A DNA stretch of 64,000 nucleotides from Hahellaceae bacterium (GCA_024234575.1 JACKOB010000005.1:1-64000), one strand, 5' to 3'. Shown: positions 44,371 to 52,251, numbered from the stretch's first letter. Program-made: numbers and translations. The notes: generated by a model from the letters alone, not told the origin.

Positions 44371-44976
44371 TCACTTGCCATCATCCCATGCATTCAAAAA
44401 ATCTGCGAGGACATCACCGTGGCAGGCTTGAGGTTTACAGAAACACCCCAATCGCTTACCGGTCAGTTTGTACACCTCAGACTTCTCTTTATTAGGAAAC
44501 TTTTCGTAATCAAAGTCATATTTATACTTTCTAATGACCTCTTCGCGATCATCACCTTCTTCATACATAGAATGAGGATTTCCCCAATAAGAGCCTCTGC
44601 CTATGTACTCGTAATCAGCTGTGCTTTTCTCTGATTTATAGTCAGTTTCAACCTTGATATTTATAACTCTTGTTATTGCTATCTTCACAACCCTCAGCGG
44701 CAATCCAGCAGCTTGCAGCGTTGTCGTTGCATCACTGAATTCTTCACCGTCATCAAAAACGATTGCATGCGTCACGTCATTGATTTTCCAATCAGTAACT
44801 TGATTACACTGGATAGCACCAGCACTGTCATCACGAAGTTTTTCAATAAATAAATTGGGGTCATTTGGGTAGATAAGTGTTACTTCACCCAATCCAGAAA
44901 CAAGTTTTTCTACTTTTCTCGCGAACTTTGGATAGCAACGAAAAAGTTTAGGATAAAGAATGAGTACGTTTGCCAT
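44371..44976 (-). CDS. DUF4326 domain protein
   Basis: 201 aa. The C-terminal half is a DUF4326 domain: ADYEYIGRGSYWGNPHSMYEEGD, REEVIRKYKYDF, and KLTGKRLGCFCKPQACHGDVLADFLN with the conserved Cys-His site. The N-terminal half (VLILYPKLFRCYPKFARKVEKLVSG, THAIVFDDGEEFSDA) looks like a nucleotide-binding alpha/beta segment fused to it. It is the third gene of an operon with DUF488 and a dual-OB protein. The enzymatic role is unknown. Confidence 0.8.
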   Translation of the reverse strand: MANVLILYPKLFRCYPKFARKVEKLVSGLGEVTLIYPNDPNLFIEKLRDDSAGAIQCNQVTDWKINDVTHAIVFDDGEEFSDATTTLQAAGLPLRVVKIAITRVINIKVETDYKSEKSTADYEYIGRGSYWGNPHSMYEEGDDREEVIRKYKYDFDYEKFPNKEKSEVYKLTGKRLGCFCKPQACHGDVLADFLNAWDDGK

Positions 44977-45416
44977 CAGAATAAATGCTTTACCTGTAGA
45001 TTTAGATCTGAATTCTCGTTTAGGTATTCAACAACAAGCCTTCGGTGACAAAAATGAGGCTCGTGTTCGCTGCATAACAAACAACCATTATCAAGTAAAG
45101 CAGGCATAACAGTCCTTTCAATATTGCGCTTAGCCATCAGATTCAGAAATTTATCCTCGTAAACCTCCCAAGACATCCCCCCCTTTTTGTAAGCATTCAA
45201 TATATCTTTCGTTGGCGCCAATTCAGGAGAGTGCACATACTCCGCCTTACAAAGCTCTTTTAGGAAAAATTTCAGGTCATCTTTCTTTGCGAAACCGGCA
45301 AGTTGAGAGACGTTATTTAAGCGAACATCAATGAGTGTTTTCACACCGGAAACTTTTAAAAACTTAAAAAATGTCTCGGCATTTTTTTGAGTAAAACCAA
45401 TAGTATAGATATCCAT
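44976..45416 (-). CDS. DUF488 domain protein
   Basis: 146 aa from ATG 45416 (MDIYTIGFTQKNAETFFKFL). DUF488 features are TLIDVRLNN near residue 30 and LLCSEHEPHFCHRRLVVEYL at the C-terminus with the Cys and Cys-His residues. The longer reading to 45488 would overlap the upstream gene. The family is unassigned biochemically; it often pairs with DUF4326 and dual-OB genes near defence loci. A palindromic ACAAGTTTGT-centred site lies 22-37 bp upstream. Confidence 0.8.
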   Translation of the reverse strand: MDIYTIGFTQKNAETFFKFLKVSGVKTLIDVRLNNVSQLAGFAKKDDLKFFLKELCKAEYVHSPELAPTKDILNAYKKGGMSWEVYEDKFLNLMAKRNIERTVMPALLDNGCLLCSEHEPHFCHRRLVVEYLNENSDLNLQVKHLF

Positions 45417-45424
45417 AAAAAGCC

Positions 45425-46039
45425 CTAATAAATTGTGGCTACAAGTTTGTAGCAATAACCTTGATATACTTCGCCGAGACTGATGCAAAGAATGCCATAA
45501 ACCTCTCTTTGATCCCTAACGATTTCATCAAACTTTGGATCAGTTACTGCGAGGTCATAGCTTATGTCGTTATATCTAAAGGCAGCTCTTCTCTTACCTT
45601 CATCTGTCGTATAAAGGCTTAGACTGGTAACCTTAACAAGAAGAAGTGACTGCAAAATATTGCAGACACCCAAAGTGATTCGAGAGCTTTCTATTCGATT
45701 CCCTTCGCCCCAAATATCAACTGGACTGTCAAGATAGTTTGATAGTTCCAACATCCCAATTGAATAGTTTTGCCGCCATAAGTCGCCATCTATCAAATAG
45801 TTTTCTGGCTGATGAGGAAGCGGAACATGTTGAGACAAACCCATGCGGATTTTTTGAAGCGTCTTTACGCCATATGTGCCGTAAGGATTTTGATATTTAG
45901 TTTGATCATTGCTCAACGCCGCTCCGCTCTCATTAGAAACTGGCCTAACCCACCTACCAGACCTGGTGCACTTTCCAGCAACGCAATGCTGTCCATGTTT
46001 AACAGAGTTTGCAAGTACAACAAGTTCAACTTTACCCAT
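45425..46039 (-). CDS. Dual OB-fold domain protein
   Basis: 204 aa from ATG 46039 (MGKVELVVLANSVKHGQHCVAGKC). The N-terminal strand with LANS..H..HCVAG and GRWVRPVS is the mark of dual-OB proteins, thought to bind nucleic acid or nucleotides. The C-terminal half includes SLSLYTTDEGKRRAAFRYND. First gene of the operon with DUF488 and DUF4326. Its promoter region is a near copy of that of cas module 1. Confidence 0.75.
   Translation of the reverse strand: MGKVELVVLANSVKHGQHCVAGKCTRSGRWVRPVSNESGAALSNDQTKYQNPYGTYGVKTLQKIRMGLSQHVPLPHQPENYLIDGDLWRQNYSIGMLELSNYLDSPVDIWGEGNRIESSRITLGVCNILQSLLLVKVTSLSLYTTDEGKRRAAFRYNDISYDLAVTDPKFDEIVRDQREVYGILCISLGEVYQGYCYKLVATIY
45438..45453. promoter_or_regulatory. 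Variant of the shared palindrome, site G
   Basis: GCTACAAGTTTGTAGC is a perfect palindrome with the same ACAA-GT-TTGT core, preceded by ATTGTGG as at sites C and D. It lies inside the 3' end of the dual-OB gene, 22 bp before DUF488. Possible internal regulatory site. Confidence 0.35.
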
Positions 46040-46108
46040 ACTTTTATCCTTCATTAGGCGACGTATTCGATGAAGGTATAGTTCCACAGACAGGCAAAAA
46101 AATTGTGG

Positions 46109-46124
46109 TTCACAAACTTGTCAA
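46109..46124 (-). promoter_or_regulatory. Shared CRISPR-regulon palindrome, site D
   Basis: TTCACAAACTTGTCAA, 28 bp upstream of a minus-strand TATACC box (46075-46080) for the dual-OB operon. Surrounded by a duplicated promoter segment shared with site C. Confidence 0.7.
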
Positions 46125-46261
46125 CTCACTGGAAAAAGCATGCGATTAAGACGGACTGATGAGGCCCGGCCTGCGCAGACTATGAGTTTGTAAAAAAACG
46201 AAATGTTAGTTTGGCGTTATTCTGAATACTGTTACTAGACTGGTTATCTGTGCGCGTGCGG

Positions 46262-46450
46262 GAAATTTGAACAATTAAAAGTTCACCGGCCTACACTTTG
46301 CCGACAACCTGCATGTTGAATGCGTTGGAGAAACCTCTACGGTTAGGATTTTTTTGAGGGACGTCTGGCATCACTGGCTCTTGCTATTAATAAACCGCAG
46401 TAGTCTGATGAGATGGCAACTAAATGCCAGATGTGACTAGCGGGCGGTTA
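46262..46450 (-). mobile_element. Remnant of an IS66 right end
   Basis: About 190 bp that align with 39575-39768 of the intact IS66: a decayed 5' part of tnpA (AAGTTCACCGGC.., GGCATCACTGGCTC) and the terminal GGCGGTTAC. About 20% diverged with small indels. It supplies the stop codon of the adjacent hydrolase-like gene, which is read into the inverted repeat. Confidence 0.8.
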
Positions 46451-46942
46451 CGTTTTATTCGCATGCCAGATCACCGCGTAATAAATTGCTGCCCCGACTA
46501 AACCGCTATACAAGCAAAGTTTATGTAAGGCCTCAATGGAGATAAAACCATGAAAAACATTAATCAGCGTAAACGGATAAAACGGCTCAACATCGGTGTG
46601 CATAATACTATCCAACAGCACATGGCTAAAGCTGCCAATCGCAGCACTTAGAAATGCCACCCACCATAAAATGGGAACGGCATGCCCTTTAGCCATGCCT
46701 AGTATTTTGAGACCTATCTCGGAGAGATATTTTCCCGAAAGAGCAGAAATAACCGCAATCAGTGTGGCGCCCAGATAAGTATGAGTGAAGCCATGTAAAT
46801 GCCCTTGGCCCGTGAGCATGACCAATAGCGGTTGAATATCCATGACTATCTGAGTCCAGCCAAAAACCATTAGACTAAAACTACCCTGCAAGATAGCCTT
46901 GATAAGAATTCCTGGGCCCATGTGAATTGGGGTAAATGGCAT
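46448..46942 (-). CDS. Membrane-bound metal-dependent hydrolase-like protein, C-terminus possibly cut by IS remnant
   Basis: 164 aa with four membrane helices. Conserved histidines appear in MPFTPIHMGPG, GHLHGFTHTYLGA and SFSHVLLDSIMHTD, the pattern of the YdjM/DUF457-like integral membrane hydrolase group. A strong AGGAG ribosome site lies 5 bp before ATG 46942. The stop codon falls inside the remnant IS66 terminal repeat, so the last residues may not be native. Substrate unknown. Confidence 0.7.
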   Translation of the reverse strand: MPFTPIHMGPGILIKAILQGSFSLMVFGWTQIVMDIQPLLVMLTGQGHLHGFTHTYLGATLIAVISALSGKYLSEIGLKILGMAKGHAVPILWWVAFLSAAIGSFSHVLLDSIMHTDVEPFYPFTLINVFHGFISIEALHKLCLYSGLVGAAIYYAVIWHANKT

Positions 46943-46956
46943 AACTCTCCTATAAG

Positions 46957-47062
46957 CTTAACGCCCGCCTTAACGAGAAAAATTTCACTGGCGGATTTTT
47001 TTTTGCTGCGCAGAGCGAAAAAGGTGGTAGTTAAATTTGTCCGTTGAAGGCGCTTGTTAACT
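46957..47062 (+). other. attC-like integron recombination site B
   Basis: Starts with CTTAACGCCCGCC and ends with GGCGCTTGTTAACT. Inner arms TTAACGAGAAAAATTTCACT and AGTTAAATTTGTCCGTTGA are complementary with bulges, as in attC single-strand hairpins. Nearly identical in plan to site E. Confidence 0.8.
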
Positions 47063-47389
47063 GCCCTTTGCACGATATTCCAGAATGAAATTTCTTAAGG
47101 CTCTTTCACTACGCATTACAAATAAAACAAATAAAACAAATAAAACAAATACTATATCGCCTTCAACTCTATAAAACACTCTGCAAGGGCCAACTATAAC
47201 TTCGCGATAGCGCGAATCTTCTAGTTCACCATGAACTTTGCCAGATTCTGGAAAGTCTTTTAAACGCCTCACTAATTTAAACACTTCTTGAACTAGATTT
47301 TTTGCCGCACCAGGCTTATCAAGTACGATGTACTCTGCTACTTCATTCAAATCTTCAACCGCTGGCTCAGACCACTTTATTTGAGCCAT
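47057..47389 (-). CDS. parE: ParE/RelE-fold toxin with a repeat expansion
   Basis: 110 aa: WSEPAVEDLNEVAEYIVLDKPGAAKNLV, YREVIVGPCRVFYRVEGDIVFV then MRSERALRNFIL, a ParE-type core. Between them VLF is repeated three times because a 9-bp unit AAATAAAAC is tandemly repeated at 47120-47150 in DNA. The family usually has one copy of this strand, so a six-residue hydrophobic insertion has grown in frame. Antitoxin overlaps by 13 bp upstream. The 3' end overlaps attC site B. Confidence 0.85.
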   Translation of the reverse strand: MAQIKWSEPAVEDLNEVAEYIVLDKPGAAKNLVQEVFKLVRRLKDFPESGKVHGELEDSRYREVIVGPCRVFYRVEGDIVFVLFVLFVLFVMRSERALRNFILEYRAKGS

Positions 47390-47634
47390 TTACTCAATTT
47401 CTTTTCTGCTTCCGTTTCAGAATAAACTCGCCCTTCAAATACCGCGCTTTCTCCGCGTGCGATACCTTCTAAAATGTGCATTCTGTTTTGCATTAATTCA
47501 TAGTCATCTACATCAACTAAATACGCAGACGGCTGCCCATGCTCAGTAATTAGAACAGGCTCTTTTGTGATATGAAGGTCAGCTAAAATTTTCGTAGCTT
47601 GCCTTTTTAATGTAGTTACAAGTTCTGTTTTCAT
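47377..47634 (-). CDS. Phd/YefM-type antitoxin
   Basis: 85 aa. MKTELVTTLKRQATKILADLHITKEPVLITEHGQPSAYLVDVDDYELMQNRMHILEGIARGE is a Phd/YefM N-domain with a C-terminal toxin-binding tail. Precedes and overlaps the ParE gene. Cassette oriented opposite to its flanking attC sites. Confidence 0.9.
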   Translation of the reverse strand: MKTELVTTLKRQATKILADLHITKEPVLITEHGQPSAYLVDVDDYELMQNRMHILEGIARGESAVFEGRVYSETEAEKKLSKWLK

Positions 47635-47680
47635 AGAGTGGTACTATTCTATCACTTTGAGGGTGGCAATGCTTTTTTGC

Positions 47681-47783
47681 AGTTAACGCCTGGCTCTGCG
47701 CCCCGAAATACTTGGCGACTTTTTTGCTGAGCGCCAGCGAACGCAGGTGCCAAGTCTTTTAGTCCGTAAGCCACTTGTTATAT
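47681..47783 (+). other. attC-like integron recombination site C
   Basis: Begins AGTTAACGCCTGGC and ends CCACTTGTTATAT. Inner arms ACTTGGC (47710) and GCCAAGT (47749) are exact complements. Confidence 0.75.
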
Positions 47784-47838
47784 GCTTTGCCTCGTTTTAA
47801 TATACAATGTATTACAACGTAATACATTTGAGTACATT

Positions 47839-48117
47839 ATGAAAACAGAAATGCTTATCACGCGTATAGACCACGACACCAAAGCTGCTTTTACCTTAGT
47901 TTGTGATGAGGTTGGACTAAGTCCTTCTCAGGCTATAAAACTTTTTGCTAAAGCCGTAATTAATTATGGTGGAATACCTTTTGAAGTTAAAGCAAAGCAG
48001 CCAAATAAACAGACGATTGAAGCTATTGAAGAACTTGAAAATGGAAAAGGCCATAAAGCGGCCAGCGTAAAACAACTTTTTGATGAACTGGGTGAAGGTA
48101 AGCTTGATAATGTATGA
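47839..48117 (+). CDS. RelB/DinJ-type antitoxin
   Basis: 92 aa from ATG 47839. The ribbon-helix-helix region (MLITRIDHDTKAAFTLVCDEVGLSPSQAIKLFAKAVINYGGIPFEV) is the RelB/DinJ signature. The C-terminal part is acidic and helical. It overlaps yafQ by 8 bp. The gene follows attC site C directly and shares its cassette with the toxin. Confidence 0.9.
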   Translation: MKTEMLITRIDHDTKAAFTLVCDEVGLSPSQAIKLFAKAVINYGGIPFEVKAKQPNKQTIEAIEELENGKGHKAASVKQLFDELGEGKLDNV

Positions 48118-48379
48118 GCTTGAATACTCCACCCAATTTAAAAAAGATTTTAAGAAAATAACCAAAAGATCAATTTCCGACATTATTGAAGTAGGCAATG
48201 TCATTTCAATTTTGCAGCGCGGTGAAACACTAGACGCTATACACGTTGATCACCCTCTTACTGGTGACTGGCGCGGTTATAGGGATTGCCATGTTAAACC
48301 AGATCTTGTTTTGATCTATAAAATTAATGATGTAACCCTAAAACTGGCTAGGATAGGTTCACATAGCGAGCTTTTTTAG
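48110..48379 (+). CDS. yafQ: YafQ-type mRNA interferase toxin
   Basis: 89 aa from ATG 48110 (MYELEYSTQFKKDFKKITKR). The catalytic region DHPLTGDWRGYRDCHVKPDLVLIYKI with the final RIGSHSELF is typical of YafQ/RelE-fold ribosome-dependent endoribonucleases. Confidence 0.92.
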   Translation: MYELEYSTQFKKDFKKITKRSISDIIEVGNVISILQRGETLDAIHVDHPLTGDWRGYRDCHVKPDLVLIYKINDVTLKLARIGSHSELF

Positions 48380-48390
48380 CGCGACCTGCA

Positions 48391-48443
48391 TATAACGCTC
48401 AGCTCACCGCGTAAAATTTGTCCGGTGGGGCTGCTTGTTATGT
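48391..48443 (+). other. attC-like integron recombination site D (short)
   Basis: 53 bp: ATAACGCTCAGCTCACCG, a short loop, CGGTGGGGCTGCTTGTTATG. Arms are almost fully complementary. It directly follows the yafQ stop by about 12 bp. Confidence 0.75.
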
Positions 48444-48500
48444 TCATTTAACTGGGCGAAAATGTGTATCACATTAATGAATCATACACAGAGGTGTGCC

Positions 48501-48692
48501 ATGCGAACCAATATTGTAATAGACGACCAACTAATGGCCGATGCGTTGAAAGCTACAGGACTAGAAACGAAAAAACAAGCCGTTGAAGAAGGCCTGAAGG
48601 CGCTGATTAGACTGAAAAAGCAATCAGATATCAGGAGTTTGAGAGGCAAGCTGAAGTGGGAAGGCGACCTTGATGACATGAGAGCTAAATGA
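48501..48692 (+). CDS. vapB: VapB-type antitoxin
   Basis: 63 aa from ATG 48501. MRTNIVIDDQLMADALKATGLETKKQAVEEGLKALIRLKKQ is a VapB (DUF2191-type) ribbon-helix-helix domain. The C-terminal WEGDLDDMR would insert in the VapC groove. Overlaps vapC by 4 bp (ATGA). Confidence 0.92.
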   Translation: MRTNIVIDDQLMADALKATGLETKKQAVEEGLKALIRLKKQSDIRSLRGKLKWEGDLDDMRAK

Positions 48693-49090
48693 TTGTTGTT
48701 GATTCAAGTGTTTGGATTGATTATTTCAACGGCAACAACACATACGAAACGGATACCCTAGATAATTTGCTTGGCTCACAAGAAGTTGCAACTGGTGACC
48801 TTATAGTTTTAGAAGTTTTACGCGGTTTCAGTTCAGACAAGGACTTCCAGCTTGCAAAGAGCCACCTTACCTCCTTGGTACAGTGCAATATGCTCAATCC
48901 AGAGTTAGCGCTCAAGGCCACCGAGCATTATCGAAAATTGAGGAAGAAAGGTATTACGGTAAGAAAAACAGCTGACATAATTATTGCAACCTTCTGCCTT
49001 GAGAGCGGACATCCACTTTTATTTTCAGATAGAGACTTCAAGCCTTTCGTTGATTATCTAGGCTTACGATCTGTCGTCTCGAAAACATAA
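48689..49090 (+). CDS. vapC: VapC-type PIN-domain ribonuclease toxin
   Basis: 133 aa. PIN acidic residues are visible: Asp in VVDSSVWIDYF, Glu in LIVLEVLRGF, Asp in RKTADIIIATFC, Asp in LLFSDRDFKPF. Endoribonuclease of tRNA or rRNA in known cases. Ends at the start of attC site E. Confidence 0.94.
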   Translation: MIVVDSSVWIDYFNGNNTYETDTLDNLLGSQEVATGDLIVLEVLRGFSSDKDFQLAKSHLTSLVQCNMLNPELALKATEHYRKLRKKGITVRKTADIIIATFCLESGHPLLFSDRDFKPFVDYLGLRSVVSKT

Positions 49091-49189
49091 CGCCCGCCTC
49101 AACGAGCAAAATTTAGCTGGCGGCTTTTTTGCTGCGCAACGCGAAAAAGGTGACAGCTAAATTTTGTCCGTTGCAGGCGCTTGTTAGCT
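49086..49189 (+). other. attC-like integron recombination site E
   Basis: Starts ATAACGCCCGCC at the vapC stop and ends CAGGCGCTTGTTAGCT. Arms CAAAATTTAGCTG and CAGCTAAATTTTG are exact complements. The clearest attC structure in the window. Confidence 0.85.
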
Positions 49190-49195
49190 GAGCCG

Positions 49196-49405
49196 TTATT
49201 GCCACTGCATTTTCAGGTCACGGTGCGTCTGCGCGCAATCTCGCAGATACAGATTAATTAAGCTCTGGTAAGGAATACCTTTATCTTCTGCCAAGCCCTT
49301 AAAGTATTCTACAGTGTCTTCATCCAAACGGATTGTTACCTGCTTTTTTAATTTCTTTGCGTAAGGGTTCTTAACTGAATTTGAAAAATCATAATGATCA
49401 CGCAT
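49196..49405 (-). CDS. brnA: BrnA-type antitoxin
   Basis: 69 aa from ATG 49405, which overlaps the brnT stop by 8 bp. KKQVTIRLDEDTVEYFKGLAEDKGIPYQSLINLYLRDCA is the CopG-like ribbon-helix-helix domain of BrnA. Gene order toxin-antitoxin is the usual one for brnTA. Confidence 0.9.
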   Translation of the reverse strand: MRDHYDFSNSVKNPYAKKLKKQVTIRLDEDTVEYFKGLAEDKGIPYQSLINLYLRDCAQTHRDLKMQWQ

Positions 49406-49691
49406 AACGATAACCCTCATATATTTTGCGTTCTCGCTTGTCTGCTTTACGTGCTGAAATTAACCTTATGCTTTCGCCCTCTCTCATACAGTGGCAGACA
49501 ACCAGTAACTTTGATTCAATACTTTCACCTAACAAAATGAATCTATCCTCGTCTTCTGAATGGTCGGGGTCAGCAATCATTCGGGCGTACTCATCAGTAA
49601 ACACAGTCTTCGCTTCATCGAACGAAACCCCGTGCTTCTTAATATTCGATGCATTTTTAACCGCATCCCATTCAAAATTTAAGTGATCCAT
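49398..49691 (-). CDS. brnT: BrnT-type toxin
   Basis: 97 aa from ATG 49691 (MDHLNFEWDAVKNASNIKKHGVSFDEA). The family continues with VFTDEYARMIADPDHSEDEDRFILLG and IRLISARKADKRERKIYEG. BrnT is a RelE-fold ribonuclease. Read on the minus strand in the cassette after attC site E; no matching attC was found to its right, where CRISPR-like repeats begin. Confidence 0.92.
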   Translation of the reverse strand: MDHLNFEWDAVKNASNIKKHGVSFDEAKTVFTDEYARMIADPDHSEDEDRFILLGESIESKLLVVCHCMREGESIRLISARKADKRERKIYEGYRYA

Positions 49692-49776
49692 AAACCACAT
49701 TGTATTTACATTATAATTATAGTCAATAGGCTGTACTGATTTTCAGCTAACACATTATTAGAAGGAATCTGTCTAT

Positions 49777-50396
49777 GTCTTAATCCCCTATTTAGAAGGG
49801 GGTTCTTCAGGTTCCTGGTCGAATATATTCGACCCTGAAGAACGGATTCGGCCTACCAGCCGAAGACCGGGGCAGTGATTGACTCACCCCGGACTTTGAA
49901 GTCTTAATCCCCTATTTAGAAGGGGGTTCTTCAGGTTCCTGGTCGAATATATTCGACCCTGAAGAACGGATTCGGCCTACCAGCCGAAGACCGGGGCAGT
50001 GATTGATGCGCCCCGGACTTTGAAGTCTTAATCCCCTATTTAGAAGGGGGTTCTTCAGGTTCCCGGTCGAATATATTCGACCCTGAAGAACGGATTCGGC
50101 CTACCAGCCGAAGACCGGGGCAGTGATTGACTCACCCCGGACTTATTGGTCTTAATCCCCTATTTAGAAGGGGGTTCTTCAGGTTCCTGGTCGAATATAT
50201 TCGACCCTGAAGAACGGATTCGGCCTACCAGCCGAAGACCGGGGCAGTGATCGACTCACCCCGGACTTATTGGTCTTAATCCCCTATTTAGAAGGGGGTT
50301 CTTCAGGTTCCTGGTCGAATATATTCGACCCTGAAGAACGGATTCGGCCTACCAGCCGAAGACCGGGGCAGTGATCGACTCACCCCGGACTTATTG
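49777..50396 (-). repeat. Five tandem 124-bp units built on a CRISPR half-repeat
   Basis: Units start at 49777, 49901, 50025, 50149 and 50273, each exactly 124 bp and about 95% or more identical. Each begins with the CRISPR-like GTCTTAATCCCCTATTTAGA. The rest forms nested hairpins: GTTCTTCAGG/CCTGAAGAAC around an 18-bp palindrome GGTCGAATATATTCGACC, then TTCGGC/GCCGAA, then CCGGGG/CCCCGG. The last unit runs into CRISPR array 2. Identical long inserts are unlike spacers, so this is an amplified trailer-plus-repeat unit. It has no ORF. Confidence 0.9.
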
Positions 50397-50837
50397 GTCT
50401 TAATCTTAGGCGGGGCGGTTTCTTACTTCGAGGCGCAGTTCAATCCCTACGCGGCTCTGTCTTAATCCCCTATTTAGGCGGGGCGGTTTCTTACGTCAAT
50501 ATCCCCTTCATCTCAGCAGAGCTATCGGTCTTAATCCCCTATTTAGGCGGGCGGTTTCTTACTGATGAATTCTCTCTGGTTACAGAGGGAACCGTCTTAA
50601 TCCCCTATTTAGGCGGGGCGGTTTCTTACGTCTCGCATGATCCGCCGTCTCTCAAACGCGGGGTCTTAATCCCCTATTTAGGCGGGGCGGTTTCTTACTA
50701 TACTTCTTTACTATAGAAAGATATCTATCCGCAGTCTTAATCCCCTATTTAGGCGGGGCGGTTTCTTACGCAACCATCAGCGAGCGCGAGGACGAAAAGA
50801 AGTCTTAATCCCCTATTTAGGCGGGGCGGTTTCTTAC
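50397..50837 (-). CRISPR. CRISPR array 2: six full repeats plus one degenerate, six spacers
   Basis: The 36-bp repeats start at 50459, 50528 (one base short), 50594, 50663, 50734 and 50802; a 30-bp degenerate repeat is at 50397. Spacers are 31-35 bp and unique. On the minus strand the repeat begins GTAAGAAACCGCCCCGCC and ends GGGGATTAAGAC, so only the 3' part agrees with array 1. The damaged repeats are at the left, so the leader is at the right, next to cas module 2. Confidence 0.96.
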
Positions 50838-50995
50838 TGCAGACCTCTTTTTTTCCTATATTTTTCAGATAGCTACAAGGGGCACTCGCAATAATTTTTT
50901 TCTTCCAAAAGTTACGTGGTTTTCGGCGGTTTTTTAAAGAGCGTGTGCACACAAAATAGCTGCTAGTTAATAATATTGCAACGATAAAACAACAT
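50838..50995 (-). promoter_or_regulatory. Probable leader of CRISPR array 2
   Basis: About 158 bp between the last repeat and cas2. Elements shared with the sequence to the right of the orphan repeat at 57356 are GCAGAC followed by a T-run, an AGGGGCACT/AGGGCACT block, and TTAAAGAGCGTGTGC/TTAAAGAGCGTCTGC. Conservation across two otherwise different loci marks this side as the leader. Confidence 0.65.
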
Positions 50996-51265
50996 TTAAA
51001 TCAATTTGATATCTTCGCATGTCAGCTGTTTTCGCACACCATACCACTGAAACTTCTCGATAGGCTCGGTGGCATAGATGCGAATGTCATCTTCTTTATG
51101 GATCAATCTCGACAGTTGCGTGGCCAGCTCGTCTCGCTGCATTACCGTCATTTGAATACCATAGACTGATTTTTGCAGAAACAGGGCATAATTTTGCACA
51201 CATCGGTACACTTTTTGTAACCGCTTTGGGTTTTTGATGTCATAGCAGATCAGATAATGTTGCAT
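50996..51265 (-). CDS. cas2: Cas2, distal type (module 2)
   Basis: 89 aa. YLICYDIKNPKRLQKVYRCVQNYALFLQKSVYGIQM and DDIRIYATEPIEKFQWYG. Closest in style to the last cas2 of module 1. It overlaps the end of cas1 by 26 bp, so it is translationally coupled. Confidence 0.92.
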   Translation of the reverse strand: MQHYLICYDIKNPKRLQKVYRCVQNYALFLQKSVYGIQMTVMQRDELATQLSRLIHKEDDIRIYATEPIEKFQWYGVRKQLTCEDIKLI

Positions 51266-52226
51266 GGGCAGTCTCCTGTCTTTGCGGTTGCGCGGGTAAG
51301 GTGTTTATCCACCGTACCACGGTTTTACGGATCAGCCTTCGCCAGGCCGGAATTTCTGCCGCCAATGCGGTGTAGTAATGAGATCTGCCAGCTTTACCCA
51401 TGGTGCAACCGCTTTCGGTTTGCGTGAAGTGTACTGTACGAATCTCTTCCGATTTCACTAGCGACAATACAAAGCGATCCCCCATTGCACGAAACAACTC
51501 CGTCAGGTCGCAAGCAAGCGAGGGTCGTCCATAGCTGGTTTGGTGATAAAATCCTAGCCCCGGATCGAAGCCGCCGGCGATGAGTTCGGCTTCACATAAA
51601 GAGCAAATCACGGTGTAGGTCAGCGAAAGCATGACATTAACCGGGTCTTTCGGTGGTCGCCGATTGCGACCAGTAAAGTTCCAGCTGGCGCCAAAACAAC
51701 ACTGATACACTTGAAAGTATATCTTGGCCGCAGCGCCTTCCAGACCGCGTAATTGCTCAATAGATGTTGCAGATTTTGCTTTTCCAGAGAGGGATTCAAA
51801 CCCGGTAAAGGCCGATCGAAAAATTAATCGGTTCTCGGGGTAGCGTTTGTCTAACCGCCGGGTTGCACGATATTGGCTATAGACTTTAAAACGCACTAAT
51901 TGCTTAGCCGCTGACAAACACCAATCTTCGTCAATGACACGGTAATACTGCTGTAACCGACGTTCGGCGTTTCCGTGCGTGCCTACCGGCGCAATGATAG
52001 CGGGCTCGCCCCGGCGGGAGGGGATGACCAATACCATAATGCCCTCCCCCGCAAGGGTGGCAATACAACGGCTACTTATCAGGATATTGGCGCTGACGAT
52101 GACATAGTTAATGGCCGACAAAGGTACATTACGGGGTGGCTGATCTGTGTCGGCATAAACCAACAGATGCTTAGACTCGATATCTATGCGCGTACTTTTT
52201 TTGTCTACCCAAAGTGTATGCATCAC
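51240..52226 (-). CDS. cas1: Cas1 integrase (module 2)
   Basis: 328 aa. Metal ligands: Glu163 in LRGLEGAAAKIYF, His228 in LGFYHQTSY, Asp240 in SLACDLTELFR. Shares FTGRNRRPPKDPVN with the first Cas1 but is clearly diverged elsewhere. Flanked by two different cas2 genes on both sides. Intact and probably active. Confidence 0.95.
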   Translation of the reverse strand: MMHTLWVDKKSTRIDIESKHLLVYADTDQPPRNVPLSAINYVIVSANILISSRCIATLAGEGIMVLVIPSRRGEPAIIAPVGTHGNAERRLQQYYRVIDEDWCLSAAKQLVRFKVYSQYRATRRLDKRYPENRLIFRSAFTGFESLSGKAKSATSIEQLRGLEGAAAKIYFQVYQCCFGASWNFTGRNRRPPKDPVNVMLSLTYTVICSLCEAELIAGGFDPGLGFYHQTSYGRPSLACDLTELFRAMGDRFVLSLVKSEEIRTVHFTQTESGCTMGKAGRSHYYTALAAEIPAWRRLIRKTVVRWINTLPAQPQRQETAHATLSDLL

Positions 52227-52251
52227 CGCACCTATTCATTTGCCCATGACG

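Noticed and set aside
49777..50396. Calling the 124-bp units a normal CRISPR array
   Set aside because: The interval between repeats is about 87 bp and the same in each unit, unlike spacers.
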